A DNA stretch of 64,000 nt from Streptomyces sp. 3214.6 (GCF_900129855.1 NZ_LT670819.1:1922001-1986000); one strand, 5' to 3'. Numbered from the stretch's first letter, positions 31,478 through 40,087 are shown. Notes: a model not told the origin generated them from the sequence alone. Translations and numbers: made by a program.

Positions 31478-31911
31478 TCCTCTTCCTCCTTCCGGCGCGA
31501 AGGGGTGCTCTTGCGCGGACGCTGCCTGGGCTCCCGCTCGCGCTCCCCCGAGCTCTCGTCACGGGCCTGCTTGAAGGCGTCGGAAACGGTCTCCGCGGCG
31601 CCGGCCAGCGCGCCCTTGGACTTGCCGCGCGCGCCGGACTCGGTGATCTCGCCGACCAGATCGGGCAGGCCCGGGCTCTTGCGCGGCCCCGCCTCCAGAT
31701 CGAGCCGGTTGCACGCCTCGGCGAAGCGGAGATAGGTGTCGACGCTGGCCACCACGACCCGTACGTCGATCTTGAGGATCTCGATGCCGACCAGGGAGAC
31801 CCGCACGAACGCGTCGATGACGAGACCCCTGTCTAGGACGAGCTCCAGCACGTCGTAGAGGCCGCTGGAGCCGCCTCCGCCGCCGGTCTGTTGTGCCGGG
31901 ACAACGGTCAT
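31474..31911 (-). CDS. gvpA: Gas vesicle structural protein GvpA, extended C-terminus
   Basis: A 145-residue protein. Residues about 18-72 hold the GvpA core: LYDVLELVLDRGLVIDAFVR, then VSLVGIEILKIDVRVVVASV and DTYLRFAEACNRLDL. GvpA normally ends near 70-75 residues, but here a charged tail of about 70 residues follows, rich in Lys, Arg, Glu and Ser and ending SRRKEEEE. The ATG at 31911 has AAGGAGG upstream. A 61-base gap to gvpO is the largest inside the cluster, so it may hold an internal promoter or processing site. Confidence 0.93.
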   Translation of the reverse strand: MTVVPAQQTGGGGGSSGLYDVLELVLDRGLVIDAFVRVSLVGIEILKIDVRVVVASVDTYLRFAEACNRLDLEAGPRKSPGLPDLVGEITESGARGKSKGALAGAAETVSDAFKQARDESSGEREREPRQRPRKSTPSRRKEEEE

Positions 31912-31972
31912 GTCGACCGCGCCTCCTTGTCTCGGATTGGATGATCGTCTCGGAAGGGAACGGGCCGGCGGC

Positions 31973-32341
31973 CTAGTGGCCGCCCGACCGGTGTACGTCG
32001 GCCCGCCCGCGCTCATAACGGCGGACGCGTCGATAGCCGGTGAGCTGACCCTCAGGATCGAGTTCGACCTGGTAGCTCGCCATCAGGCTCATCGTGTCGG
32101 GCACGCGGGCGAGTTCCAGAACCTCTATCTCCAGGGACCAGCCGTCCTCCGTCTGCTCGAAGGACGGGACGCTTTCGGCGGCCATGCCGGTCAGTTCCGC
32201 GAGCTGGGCGCGCGCCTGGCGCAGCACCTCCATGGGGTCGGGCCGGTCGTCCGTCACGTTGCCGCCCTCGCCTTCTTCGCTCTGTGGATCTTGGGAATCA
32301 TGTGAAGTTCGTGACTTTTCCGTGCTTTTTGTGTTCACCAT
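31973..32341 (-). CDS. gvpO: Gas vesicle protein GvpO
   Basis: A 122-residue GvpO. The acidic N-terminus (residues 1-32) is followed by the conserved RPDPMEVLRQARAQLAELTG, then EDGWSLEIEVLELARVPDTM, SLMASYQVELDPEGQLTGYR and RVRRYERG. GvpO is essential for gas vesicles in haloarchaea. The ATG at 32341 has GGAGGAAGA upstream. It is only 45 bases behind the LigD-type gene on the same strand, so the gvp cluster may also be read from the upstream operon. Confidence 0.94.
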   Translation of the reverse strand: MVNTKSTEKSRTSHDSQDPQSEEGEGGNVTDDRPDPMEVLRQARAQLAELTGMAAESVPSFEQTEDGWSLEIEVLELARVPDTMSLMASYQVELDPEGQLTGYRRVRRYERGRADVHRSGGH

Positions 32342-32386
32342 GGCCAACTCTTCCTCCGGGTGGCCTGAAGACTCTTGGCCAAACCT

Positions 32387-33409
32387 TCACGAGCCGCGCA
32401 GTGCGTCGAGCCGGCGCCGGGCCGGGCCCAGGGCGCGCCCGCGGCCCGGCATCCCGGACCAGGGCCGGGTGCGGGCCTGCTCGACGGCGTCGGCGATGGT
32501 CCAGCGGCGCGGGCCGAGCTCCGGATCGTCGAGCTGCTCCCAGGTGATCGGTGTGGCGACCGGCGCTCCGGGCCGGGCCCGCACCGTGAAGGGGGCTACG
32601 GCGGTCTGGGCGTAGGCGTTGCGCTGTACGTCCAGGTAGAGACGGTTGCCGCGGTCCTTGATGCGGGCGGCCGTGGTCAGCCGGTCGGGGTGCTCGGCGA
32701 CGAGGAGTTCGGCGGCGTCCCGGGCGAAGGCGCGCACCTCATCGAAGCCGAGGCCCTCCGAGCCGCCGGAGCCGTCCGAGCTGTCCGAACGGTCGGAGCT
32801 GTCGGAGCCGTCGGAGCCGTGCGAGCCGTCGAGGGGGACGACGACGTGCAGTCCGCGCGAGCCGGTCGTCATCAGGGCGGAGGGTAGCCGCAGCTCGCGG
32901 AGCAGCTCGCCCAGCCATCCGGCGGCCTCGCGGACGGCGGCGAAGGGGGCGTCGTCGGCCGGGTCGAGGTCGAAGACCATCAGGTCCGGCCGGTCGACCC
33001 GGCCGGCCCGCGACAGCCAGCGGTGCAGGGTGAGGCAGGCCTGGTCGGCGAGGAAGGCGAGGGTGGCGGAGTCGTCACAGACGGTGTGGCACACCGTGCC
33101 GTCCTCCTTGGCCACCTCGACCCGCGTGATCCACTCCGGATAGTGCGCGGGGGTGTTCTTCTGCATGAAGCGGGGGCCGTCGATCCCGTCCGGATGCCGC
33201 TCCAGCATCAGCGGGCGGCCACGCAGCTGCGGCAGCATGAACGCGGCGACCGACCGGTAGTACGCGACGAGGTCGCCCTTCGTGTACTCCTTCGCGTCCT
33301 CGCCGGCCGGGAAGAGCACCTTGTCCGGCCGGTGCACCTCGACGGTACGGCGGCCGGCGCGCACCGTGCGCACCTCGCCGCCGTTGCCGCCGCCCGCGCC
33401 CTTGCTCAT
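32387..33409 (-). CDS. LigD-type polymerase/primase domain protein (NHEJ polymerase)
   Basis: A 340-residue archaeo-eukaryotic-primase-like polymerase as in the LigD polymerase domain. Key parts are VEVHRPDKVLFPAGEDAKEY, RGRPLMLERHPDGIDGPRFM, the catalytic DxD in MVFDLDPAD (about residues 144-152) and SRGLHVVVPLDG. Ligase and nuclease domains are absent, so it acts as a separate polymerase (PolK/PolR type). A Ser/Asp/Gly insert of about 25 residues sits right after the LHVVVPL strand. It fills gaps and adds ribonucleotides in end joining, presumably with Ku and a separate ligase. ATGA overlap with transketolase. Confidence 0.9.
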   Translation of the reverse strand: MSKGAGGGNGGEVRTVRAGRRTVEVHRPDKVLFPAGEDAKEYTKGDLVAYYRSVAAFMLPQLRGRPLMLERHPDGIDGPRFMQKNTPAHYPEWITRVEVAKEDGTVCHTVCDDSATLAFLADQACLTLHRWLSRAGRVDRPDLMVFDLDPADDAPFAAVREAAGWLGELLRELRLPSALMTTGSRGLHVVVPLDGSHGSDGSDSSDRSDSSDGSGGSEGLGFDEVRAFARDAAELLVAEHPDRLTTAARIKDRGNRLYLDVQRNAYAQTAVAPFTVRARPGAPVATPITWEQLDDPELGPRRWTIADAVEQARTRPWSGMPGRGRALGPARRRLDALRGS

Positions 33410-35253
33410 GGCGCGATCGCCTGTTCCACCAGCAGCCTCGCGGATGCGGCGATCGACTCGGCGTCGATGCCGGCGGCGTGCAACTGCTCGGCCGGGCTCG
33501 CCGAACCGGGCATCGTCCGCACGGCCAGGCGCACCAGCCGGGGCATCGGCCGCCCGTCGAGGAAGGCGTCGAGGACGGCGTCCCCGAGGCCGCCCTGCTC
33601 ATGGTGGTCCTCCACGCTCAGCAGCAGCCCGGTCTCCTCGGCGGCGCGCCGCAGCGTGGCCCGGTCGACGGGCTTGACCGAGTACAGGTCGACGACCCGG
33701 ACGGCGATGCCCTCGCCGGCGAGCGCGTCGGCGGCCCGCAGCGCCTCGTGCACGGTGACGCCGGCCGCGACGATCGTCATGCGGTCCCGGTCGGAGGAGC
33801 GCAGCACCTTGCTGCCGCCGACGGGGAACTCCTCGTCGGGCCCGTAGAGCACCGGTCCGGCGCCGCGCGAGGTGCGCAGATAGCGGACGCCGTCCAGTCC
33901 GGCCATGGCGGTGACGAGCCGGGCGGTCTGGTTGGGGTCGCAGGGGTACAGCACGGTCGAGCCGTGCACGGCCCGGAACATCGCCAGGTCCTCCAGGCCC
34001 ATCTGCGAGGGCCCGTCCTGCCCGATGGAGACTCCGGCGTGCGAGCCGACCAGGTTGATGCCGGCGCCGCTGATCGAGGCCATGCGCACGAAGTCGTAGG
34101 CGCGGGTCAGGAAGGCCGCGAACGTGGACGCGTACGGCACCCAGCCGCGCGTCGCGAGGCCGACCGCGGCGGCGACGAGCTGCTGTTCGGCGATGTAGCA
34201 CTCGAAGAAGCGGTCGGGATGCTCCTTGGCGAAGGCCTCGGCGCGGGTGGAGTCGCTCACCTCGCCGTCGAGGGCGACGACGTCACCGCGGGCCGTGCCG
34301 AGGGCGGCGAGGGCCTGCCCGTAGGCGTCCCGGGTCGCCGCCTCCTCGCCCTTCTCCCACCTGGGCAGGTCGAGGTGTCCGGTGGGCACGGAGTGCAGCA
34401 TGCGCGTCTCGGCCGGTGCGTGCACCTGGACCCGCAGGTCGCGGAGGCCGCCCAGCTCCTCGATCGCCTCGTCGGCGTCGGGCAGCGGCTTGCCGTGCAG
34501 GCCCTCGCGGTCCTGAACGGACTCGACGCCCTTGCCCTTGAGCGTGCGGGCGAGGATCGCGGTGGGCTGGCCCTTGGTGGAGATCGCCTCGCCGTACGCG
34601 CGGTCGATCGCGTCCACGTCGTGCCCGTCGATCTCGACCGTGTGCCAGCCGAAGGCCTGGAAGCGGCGTGCGTAGGCGTCGAGGTCGTGGCCGTGCCGGG
34701 TGGGGCCGCGCTGGCCGAGCCGGTTGACGTCCACGATCGCCGTGAGGTTGTCGAGGTGCTCGTGGCCCGCGTGCTCGGCGGCCTCCCACACCGAGCCCTC
34801 GGCGAGCTCGCTGTCTCCGCACAGCACCCACACTCGGTAGTCGACCCGGTCCAGCCGTTTCCCGGCCAGCGAGATACCGACGCCCACCGGGAGCCCCTGC
34901 CCAAGCGATCCGGTAGCCGTCTCGACCCAGGGCAGCCGCTGCGGGGTGGGGTGCCCTTCGAGCCGGCTGCCGAGCTTGCGGAAGGTGAGGAGTTCCTCGT
35001 CGTCGACGGCCCCGGCGGCCTTGTAGGCGGAGTAGAGCAACGGGGAGGCGTGGCCCTTGGAGAGGACGAAGCGGTCGTTGCCGGGGTGGGCGGGGCGGTC
35101 GAAGTCGTAGCGGAGGTGGTGGGCGAGCAGTACGGCCATCAGGTCCGCGGCCGACATCGAGGACGTCGGGTGCCCGGACCCCGCCGCGGCGGAGGCACGC
35201 ACACTGTCCACCCTCAACTGCTGTCCGAGTTCGGTGAGTTCGGCGGTGTCCAT
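33406..35253 (-). CDS. tkt: Transketolase
   Basis: A 615-residue full-length transketolase-type enzyme in one chain. The TPP domain has GSGHPTSSMSAADLMAVL, KGHASPLLYSAYKAAG, ETATGSLGQGLPVGVGI and VLCGDSELAEGSVWEAAE (GDx). The pyrimidine domain has FFECYIAEQQLVAAAVGLAT with the catalytic Glu. The C-terminal domain follows VVDLYSVKPVDRATL. It moves C2 units between sugar phosphates in the pentose phosphate pathway. It is shorter than the usual ~690-residue Streptomyces transketolase and may be an accessory paralogue. It starts 4 bases after the oxidoreductase stop and overlaps the polymerase gene. Confidence 0.92.
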   Translation of the reverse strand: MDTAELTELGQQLRVDSVRASAAAGSGHPTSSMSAADLMAVLLAHHLRYDFDRPAHPGNDRFVLSKGHASPLLYSAYKAAGAVDDEELLTFRKLGSRLEGHPTPQRLPWVETATGSLGQGLPVGVGISLAGKRLDRVDYRVWVLCGDSELAEGSVWEAAEHAGHEHLDNLTAIVDVNRLGQRGPTRHGHDLDAYARRFQAFGWHTVEIDGHDVDAIDRAYGEAISTKGQPTAILARTLKGKGVESVQDREGLHGKPLPDADEAIEELGGLRDLRVQVHAPAETRMLHSVPTGHLDLPRWEKGEEAATRDAYGQALAALGTARGDVVALDGEVSDSTRAEAFAKEHPDRFFECYIAEQQLVAAAVGLATRGWVPYASTFAAFLTRAYDFVRMASISGAGINLVGSHAGVSIGQDGPSQMGLEDLAMFRAVHGSTVLYPCDPNQTARLVTAMAGLDGVRYLRTSRGAGPVLYGPDEEFPVGGSKVLRSSDRDRMTIVAAGVTVHEALRAADALAGEGIAVRVVDLYSVKPVDRATLRRAAEETGLLLSVEDHHEQGGLGDAVLDAFLDGRPMPRLVRLAVRTMPGSASPAEQLHAAGIDAESIAASARLLVEQAIAP

Positions 35254-35257
35254 CGGG

Positions 35258-36898
35258 CTACTGGTCTCCTTCTACGCGATCCGCGCGGACGTCACCGCGC
35301 TTGACAGGCCCGGGCGCCGGATGCCCCTTGGCGGGCGCTGGCCCGGGCTGGTTCTTCGCGGGCTCCGGCCCCGGCTGGTTCTTCGCGGGCTCCGGCCCCG
35401 GCTGGTTCTTCGCGGGTTCGACGCCGGGCCGACTCCCCTCCGCCTCGGCTGCGGTCTCGCCCTTGGCCACCTCGGGCGTCGGGGAGGTGATGGTCTGGTG
35501 GTCGGTCTCGGTCTCGGTCTCCGCGTCGGGTTCGCCGTTCACGTCCTCGGGAGCGGCCGCGCCGGGACCGGAAACCGGTTCCCGCCTGGGGGCGCCCGGT
35601 ACCCGTGCCAGCTCGGGCGACGCCGTGTCCAGCGGCACCGACCAGGACCGTACGAGACCCAACTGAACGGACTGGCGCGGGAGTACGGCGTCCAGCAGCC
35701 AGTCGGCAGCCACCCGGACGCGGTTGCCGGGCATCGCGGCGAGATGGTAGCCGCGGGCCACCGCCCCGGCCACGGGACCGGACAACTGGACGCCGAGCGG
35801 ATTCGCGGCCGCCTGTGCCCCGCCCAGGTCGACGACGAACCCCAGGTCCTTGTGCCGGTACGGCCGCAGACCGCCTCCCCCGCCGCACGAGGCGGCGACG
35901 TTCTGTCCGGCCACCTTGCCCTGCCGCCACGCATGCTGCGCGGTCATCGGCGCGTATTCCCCGGGCCTTTCCAGATCCGGTACGGCGGCCGCGTCACCGC
36001 AGGCGAACACCTCGGGCCGGCCCGGCACCTGCAGGGTCGGCTCGACGAGCAGCCGGCCACGCTCCAGGGGCAGCCCCAGCGACTCCACGAGCGGATCGGG
36101 CCGGACGCCCACGCACCACACCAGCGTGCGGGTGTCGACGAACTCGCCGTCGGTCAGCAGGACCCCCTCGCCCGTGGCCTCCTTCACGGAGGTCCCCATG
36201 CGCACCTCCACGCCCCGTTCGCGCAGCACCCGGTCGGCGGTGCGCGAGAGCCGTTCGTCCAGTTCGGGCAGGACGCGCTCGGCGACGTCGAGCAGCAGCC
36301 AGCGCGGCCGCATGCCCGTGCGCAGCGGGTGGTCGCGCACCAGCGCGTCGGTCAACCGCTGGCCCTGCGCGGCTACTTCGGTGCCCGTGTAGCCCGCCCC
36401 GACCACGACGAAGGTGCAACGCGCCACGCAGTCGGACGCGTTGTCGCCGGAGGCGGCCAACTCCACCTGCCTGGTGAGGTGATCGCGCAGATAGAGCGCC
36501 TCGGGCAGGCCGCGGAAGCCGTGCGCGTGCTCGGCGACCCCGGGGATGGGCAGCAGCTTGTTGACGCTGCCCGCAGCGAGCACGAGCCGGTCGTACCCGA
36601 GCGAACCCGTGTCGCCCTCGGGGTCGCTGTAGTGGACGGTGCGCCCGTCGAGATCGATGCGGTCGGCCTCGCCCAGCACGAGCCGTACGTCGCGCAGGGT
36701 GCCGGACAGCGACACGGCGACCCTGCGCGGTTCGAGGATGCCCGCCGCCACCTGGGGCAGCAGGGGCAGATACAGGAAGTGATCGGTCGGGTTGAGCAGG
36801 GTGATGTCGGCCCGTCCCCGGGCCGCCCGGGCCAGAGTGCGGGCCGCCCGGTATCCGGCGAAGCCTGCTCCGACGATCACGATGCGGGGTCGGCTCAC
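35258..36898 (-). CDS. FAD-dependent oxidoreductase, NDH-2-like, with repetitive tail
   Basis: A 546-residue flavoprotein. The FAD Rossmann motif is VIVGAGFAGYRAA (residues 7-19), the NAD motif VVVGAGYTGTEVAA (about 170), and VFACGDAAAVPDL the second FAD contact. This is the order of type II NADH dehydrogenases. Beyond about residue 440 the sequence becomes low-complexity, ending in three copies of GPEPAKNQP-like units and a basic end, with no clear amphipathic membrane helix. The GTG start is at 36898. It is the first gene of the tight oxidoreductase-transketolase-polymerase group. Confidence 0.88.
   Translation of the reverse strand: MSRPRIVIVGAGFAGYRAARTLARAARGRADITLLNPTDHFLYLPLLPQVAAGILEPRRVAVSLSGTLRDVRLVLGEADRIDLDGRTVHYSDPEGDTGSLGYDRLVLAAGSVNKLLPIPGVAEHAHGFRGLPEALYLRDHLTRQVELAASGDNASDCVARCTFVVVGAGYTGTEVAAQGQRLTDALVRDHPLRTGMRPRWLLLDVAERVLPELDERLSRTADRVLRERGVEVRMGTSVKEATGEGVLLTDGEFVDTRTLVWCVGVRPDPLVESLGLPLERGRLLVEPTLQVPGRPEVFACGDAAAVPDLERPGEYAPMTAQHAWRQGKVAGQNVAASCGGGGGLRPYRHKDLGFVVDLGGAQAAANPLGVQLSGPVAGAVARGYHLAAMPGNRVRVAADWLLDAVLPRQSVQLGLVRSWSVPLDTASPELARVPGAPRREPVSGPGAAAPEDVNGEPDAETETETDHQTITSPTPEVAKGETAAEAEGSRPGVEPAKNQPGPEPAKNQPGPEPAKNQPGPAPAKGHPAPGPVKRGDVRADRVEGDQ
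35346..35426. repeat. 27-base tandem repeat inside the oxidoreductase gene
   Basis: Two perfect copies (35346-35372 and 35373-35399) and a third diverged copy encode three repeats of GPEPAKNQP on the minus strand. Copy number may vary between strains without breaking the frame. Confidence 0.88.
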
Positions 36899-37073
36899 GG
36901 TTCGCCTCCGGCGGTGTTCGGACGGTGGTGCGGACGGTTGTCGTACGAGGGCTTCCGCGTCCCCCTGGCTGTGGCGGCCAAACGTGCGCCGGTTTCCCGT
37001 CCGGGCGCCCCTGCACGGCTACGGCGATGGCCACGCCCACGCCCATGCCCATGGCTGCGGCTGGAGCTCTGAC
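36899..37073. other. Intergenic, 175 bases
   Basis: It lies between the SDR stop and the oxidoreductase start and is likely the promoter region of the oxidoreductase-to-gvp run. It includes a CCCACGC/CCCATGC-type short repeat near 37029-37055. No other gene was seen. Confidence 0.5.
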
Positions 37074-38108
37074 TCAGAGCCGGCCGCGACGGCGCAGCCC
37101 GACGCCGACAGCGCCCATGGAGGCGCCCAGCGCCCCGGCCAGCAGCCCCTTCCCCATCCGGGCCCGGTTGCGCGAGACCCACTCCTGCGCGCTGCGGTCC
37201 GCCGCTTCCCCGTCGAAACGCCCGTGCGGCCCGAAGTCGTGCCCATGGGGCCCGTCGGCGGGGGCCCACAGGTTCCCCACGCCTGCGTGGCCGCCGGCGT
37301 CCTGCTGGGCGTCGAAGCCGGTCCGCGCCAGATACCGGTCCAACAGCCCGGGTGCGACCGCGTTGGCCATCAGGGTCGCCGCCGTGGACCCGCCCACCCA
37401 GTACTCGCGCCGCCTGCCGTGCCCGGCCGCGTGCACGATCGCCCGCGCGGCGACCTCGGGCTGGTACACCGGAGCGACCGGCCGGGCCCGCCCGGGCATC
37501 CGGTTCAGGACCCATTCGAACTGCGGTGTGTTCATCGCGGGCAGCTGCACCATCGTCGTGCGGACCTTGCTGCCTGCGTGCAGCAGCTCGCACCGCAGCG
37601 ACTCGTTGAACCCCTGGATCGCGTGCTTGGCCCCGCAGTACGCCGACTGCAGCGGCACCCCGCGGTAGGCGAGCGCCGAACCGACCTGCACGATCGTGCC
37701 GCGGCCCCGTGGCAGCATGTGCCGCAGGGCCGCCCGGGTACCGAACACGTAGCCCAGATAGGTCACTTCGGTGACGCGGCGGAACTCGTCCGGGGTGATC
37801 TCGGTGAACGGCGCGAAGACGCCGGCGAAGGCGTTGTTGACCCAGATGTCGATCCCGCCGAACACGTCGACGACCTGCTGTGCCGCGTCCTCGACGGCGT
37901 TGGCGTCGGCGGTGTCTACGCTCACGACGAGCGCCTCACCGCCGGCGCGCCGCACGTCCTCCGCCGCGGCGGCGAGGCCCTCGCGGCCCCGGGCCAGGAG
38001 GGCGACCCGGTCGCCGCGGGCGGCGAAGGCGACGGCCGTGGCCCGGCCCACGCCCCCGCTGGCTCCGGTCACCACGACGGCCCTGCCCGCTCCTCGACGG
38101 ATGCTCAC
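37074..38108 (-). CDS. Short-chain dehydrogenase/reductase (SDR)
   Basis: A 344-residue SDR oxidoreductase. The NAD(P)-binding motif VVTGASGGVGRATAVAFA is at residues 12-29, WVNNAFAG follows, and the catalytic Ser in VQVGSALAYRG is followed by YCGAKHAIQGF (YxxxK). After residue 250 an extension reads HGHDFGPHGRFDGEAADRSA and ends with a hydrophobic segment and LRRRGRL, so it may associate with membrane. The GTG start is six bases after the holin-like gene. The substrate is unknown. Confidence 0.88.
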   Translation of the reverse strand: MSIRRGAGRAVVVTGASGGVGRATAVAFAARGDRVALLARGREGLAAAAEDVRRAGGEALVVSVDTADANAVEDAAQQVVDVFGGIDIWVNNAFAGVFAPFTEITPDEFRRVTEVTYLGYVFGTRAALRHMLPRGRGTIVQVGSALAYRGVPLQSAYCGAKHAIQGFNESLRCELLHAGSKVRTTMVQLPAMNTPQFEWVLNRMPGRARPVAPVYQPEVAARAIVHAAGHGRRREYWVGGSTAATLMANAVAPGLLDRYLARTGFDAQQDAGGHAGVGNLWAPADGPHGHDFGPHGRFDGEAADRSAQEWVSRNRARMGKGLLAGALGASMGAVGVGLRRRGRL

Positions 38109-38114
38109 CGCGTG

Positions 38115-38588
38115 TCACCCCCGGTGGTGCGGGTTCTCGGGGTCGATGTCGTCCAGGCGCGGCGCCTCGCCCGGTGCCGGCACTCCGGTGCCGGGCGCGG
38201 TCGGCGGCATCGGCGGGTAGGCCGTTCCGGTACCGCCGGGCGGCCCGGCCGGCGGCGTGCCGCCGATGACCCGCCCGTGGCTCCTGGGCCGCGGCGTGTG
38301 GGGCTGGGCGGCGCCCCGCAGCAGGTACGCCACGGCGCCGAGGATCGCGGCGGTGATCAGCGCCGCGGCCCAGCCCGGCAGGCCCACGTCGAGGGCCAGG
38401 CCGACCGCGAGTGCGACGGCCGCGCCCGCGTAGAGGGCGACGGCGCCGGACGCGGCGTACAGCGTGGCCTTACGGCGCTGCTTGCGGGACTGCTCGCGCA
38501 GTTCGTCGCGGATCGTCTCGCGCGCCACCTGCGCCAGTTCGTCGACCAGATGCTTGTCCAGATGCTCCAGGTGATCGATGCGCTCCAT
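38115..38588 (-). CDS. Holin-superfamily membrane protein
   Basis: A 157-residue protein. The helical N-terminus (LEHLDKHLVDELAQVARETI) and a Arg/Lys-rich turn (RKQRRKATLY) lead into two membrane helices (AASGAVALYAGAAVALAVGL and LPGWAAALITAAILGAVAYL), and then a Pro/Gly-rich tail. This is the layout of the actinobacterial holin-X/phage-holin family; in chromosomal context it is usually a general membrane protein. The ATG at 38588 has only a weak ribosome-binding site. Confidence 0.78.
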   Translation of the reverse strand: MERIDHLEHLDKHLVDELAQVARETIRDELREQSRKQRRKATLYAASGAVALYAGAAVALAVGLALDVGLPGWAAALITAAILGAVAYLLRGAAQPHTPRPRSHGRVIGGTPPAGPPGGTGTAYPPMPPTAPGTGVPAPGEAPRLDDIDPENPHHRG

Positions 38589-38722
38589 GGCCGCCGGGTA
38601 CCCGCCGTCACCGACGCATAACGCCGGCGGCCGGCGCACCGGGGCGGGAACGGCGAGGGGACGGCGAGAGGATCAGGTGAAGGGATCACCCGGCCGCGGC
38701 CGCCCCAACTAGGCTCGTCCGC

Positions 38723-39073
38723 ATGGACATTCTGGGAGCAACGCTGCGTGTCTGTGTCGACGACCTGGAGGCCGCGGTCTCCTTCTACGAGCGGCTGGCG
38801 GGGACCGACGCCCTCCGTTTCGAGCGGGGCGGGGTGCAGGTGGCCGCCGTCGGCTGCTTCCTGCTGATGAGCGGCCCCCCGGCCGAGCTGGAGGTGCTGC
38901 GCAAGGTGGCCGCGACGATCGCCGTGACGGACGTCGACGAGGTGCACAAGACCCTCACCGAGCTGGGCGCGGACGTCCTGGCCGGCCCGGTACCGACGCC
39001 GGTGGGCCGCAACCTGATCGTCCGGCACCCGGACGGTGCGGTGTACGAGTACGCGGACCGGCGCGGGCACTAG
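38723..39073 (+). CDS. VOC-family (glyoxalase-like) protein
   Basis: A 116-residue vicinal-oxygen-chelate protein. Two beta-alpha-beta-beta-beta halves are seen: ATLRVCVDDLEAAVSFYERL to AAVGCFLLMSG, then ATIAVTDVDEVHKTLTELGA to IVRHPDGAVYEYAD. The last Glu is a possible metal ligand. The substrate is unknown. It may be an antibiotic-binding or detoxifying protein. Confidence 0.85.
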   Translation: MDILGATLRVCVDDLEAAVSFYERLAGTDALRFERGGVQVAAVGCFLLMSGPPAELEVLRKVAATIAVTDVDEVHKTLTELGADVLAGPVPTPVGRNLIVRHPDGAVYEYADRRGH

Positions 39074-39180
39074 GACGAAAAATCCGTGTGCGGCGCCGAT
39101 TCCCGGCCGTAGAGTCGGGCGTTCGACGCCCCGCGCGCAAGACCGACCGGGCGCGCAAGACCGACAGTGAGTGAGTGACA

Positions 39181-39528
39181 GTGAGTGAGCAGCACACGTA
39201 TCGGGTGATCGTCCGTGGCACGTGGGACGGTCTCACCGAGGCGGCCCGTACCCGGCTGCTCGCCGAGGCCGACGGCCACGGGCTGACGAGCATGCGGTTC
39301 ACCGAGGAGGGCTCGCTGTCCTACGAGTCGTCGCCGCTGAAGCACTTCTCGATGCGGTACGTGGTGGTGTCGGACGCGGCGGACGGCGAGGAGCTGGCGG
39401 GCGCGCTCGCCGAGGAGCGCGCCGAGACGACGCTGCGGGAGCTCGGCTACGGCTTCGCCGGCCTGAGGTCGACGGTCACGGACCTCGACACCATGAAGAT
39501 CAACTTCAAGCCCGCGTCCCGTCGTTGA
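39181..39528 (+). CDS. DUF6204-like protein
   Basis: A 115-residue small alpha/beta protein: TYRVIVRGTWDGLTEAARTR, then SMRFTEEGSLSYESSPLKHF and RYVVVSDAADGEELAGALAE. It resembles the DUF6204 group in Streptomyces; the function is unknown. The start is GTG at 39181 in a GTGAGTGAGTGACA-type context; another GTG two codons upstream is possible. Its 3' end overlaps the convergent GNAT gene by 23 bases. Confidence 0.75.
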   Translation: MSEQHTYRVIVRGTWDGLTEAARTRLLAEADGHGLTSMRFTEEGSLSYESSPLKHFSMRYVVVSDAADGEELAGALAEERAETTLRELGYGFAGLRSTVTDLDTMKINFKPASRR

Positions 39529-40066
39529 CCGTCTCTGCGGTGATCGCCCACCGCTCGTGGTCGCGCCACTCCCCGTCGATGTAGATCATCTTCGGGGAGA
39601 AGCCCTCCAGCCGGAAGCCGCAGGCCCGGGCGAGGGCGATCGAGGCGGCGTTCCCGGGCTGCACGTTGATCTCCAGCCGGTGCAGCCGCAACGGCCCGAA
39701 GGCGTACCGCACCACGAGGCCTAGCGCCTCGCGCATCAGCCCGCGCCCGGCCGCGTGCGCGAAGACGCCGTAGCCCAGCGCACCGCACTGGAAGCCGCCC
39801 TCGACGATGTTGTTGATGTTCACGAATCCGGCGACGGCCCCGTCCTCCCGGGTGCACACGAGGAACCCGGCCTTCGACCGGTCCTCTATCAGCCGGCCCG
39901 CGTACGCCGTGTACGCGTCGGCGGTGGCCGGCGGGAACAGCCACGGACGGTGCAGGTCCTTGCTCTCCCGCACCCGGGCGGTGAACTCCGGCCCGTCCTC
40001 GTAGGTGAAGTGGCGTATACCGGTGCGGGGGCCCTCGGCGAGGTAGCGGGATGCGGTGTGCGGCAT
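39506..40066 (-). CDS. GNAT N-acetyltransferase (RimJ/RimL-like)
   Basis: A 186-residue acetyltransferase. LIEDRSKAGFLVCTREDGAV, then GFVNINNIVEGGFQCGALGY, GLMREALGLVVRYAFGPLRL and HRLEINVQPGNAASIALARA, then CGFRLEGFSPKM follow the GNAT A and B motifs of ribosomal-protein or amino-group acetyltransferases. It overlaps the convergent DUF6204 gene at the 3' ends. Confidence 0.87.
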   Translation of the reverse strand: MPHTASRYLAEGPRTGIRHFTYEDGPEFTARVRESKDLHRPWLFPPATADAYTAYAGRLIEDRSKAGFLVCTREDGAVAGFVNINNIVEGGFQCGALGYGVFAHAAGRGLMREALGLVVRYAFGPLRLHRLEINVQPGNAASIALARACGFRLEGFSPKMIYIDGEWRDHERWAITAETVNDGTRA

Positions 40067-40087
40067 CGGGTCAGCCTACGACGCCGG

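Noticed and set aside
36895..37593. A minus-strand frame in the gap before the oxidoreductase
   Set aside because: Most of it overlaps the SDR gene in another frame. The sequence is Arg/Gly/Pro-rich and shows no domain or good start.
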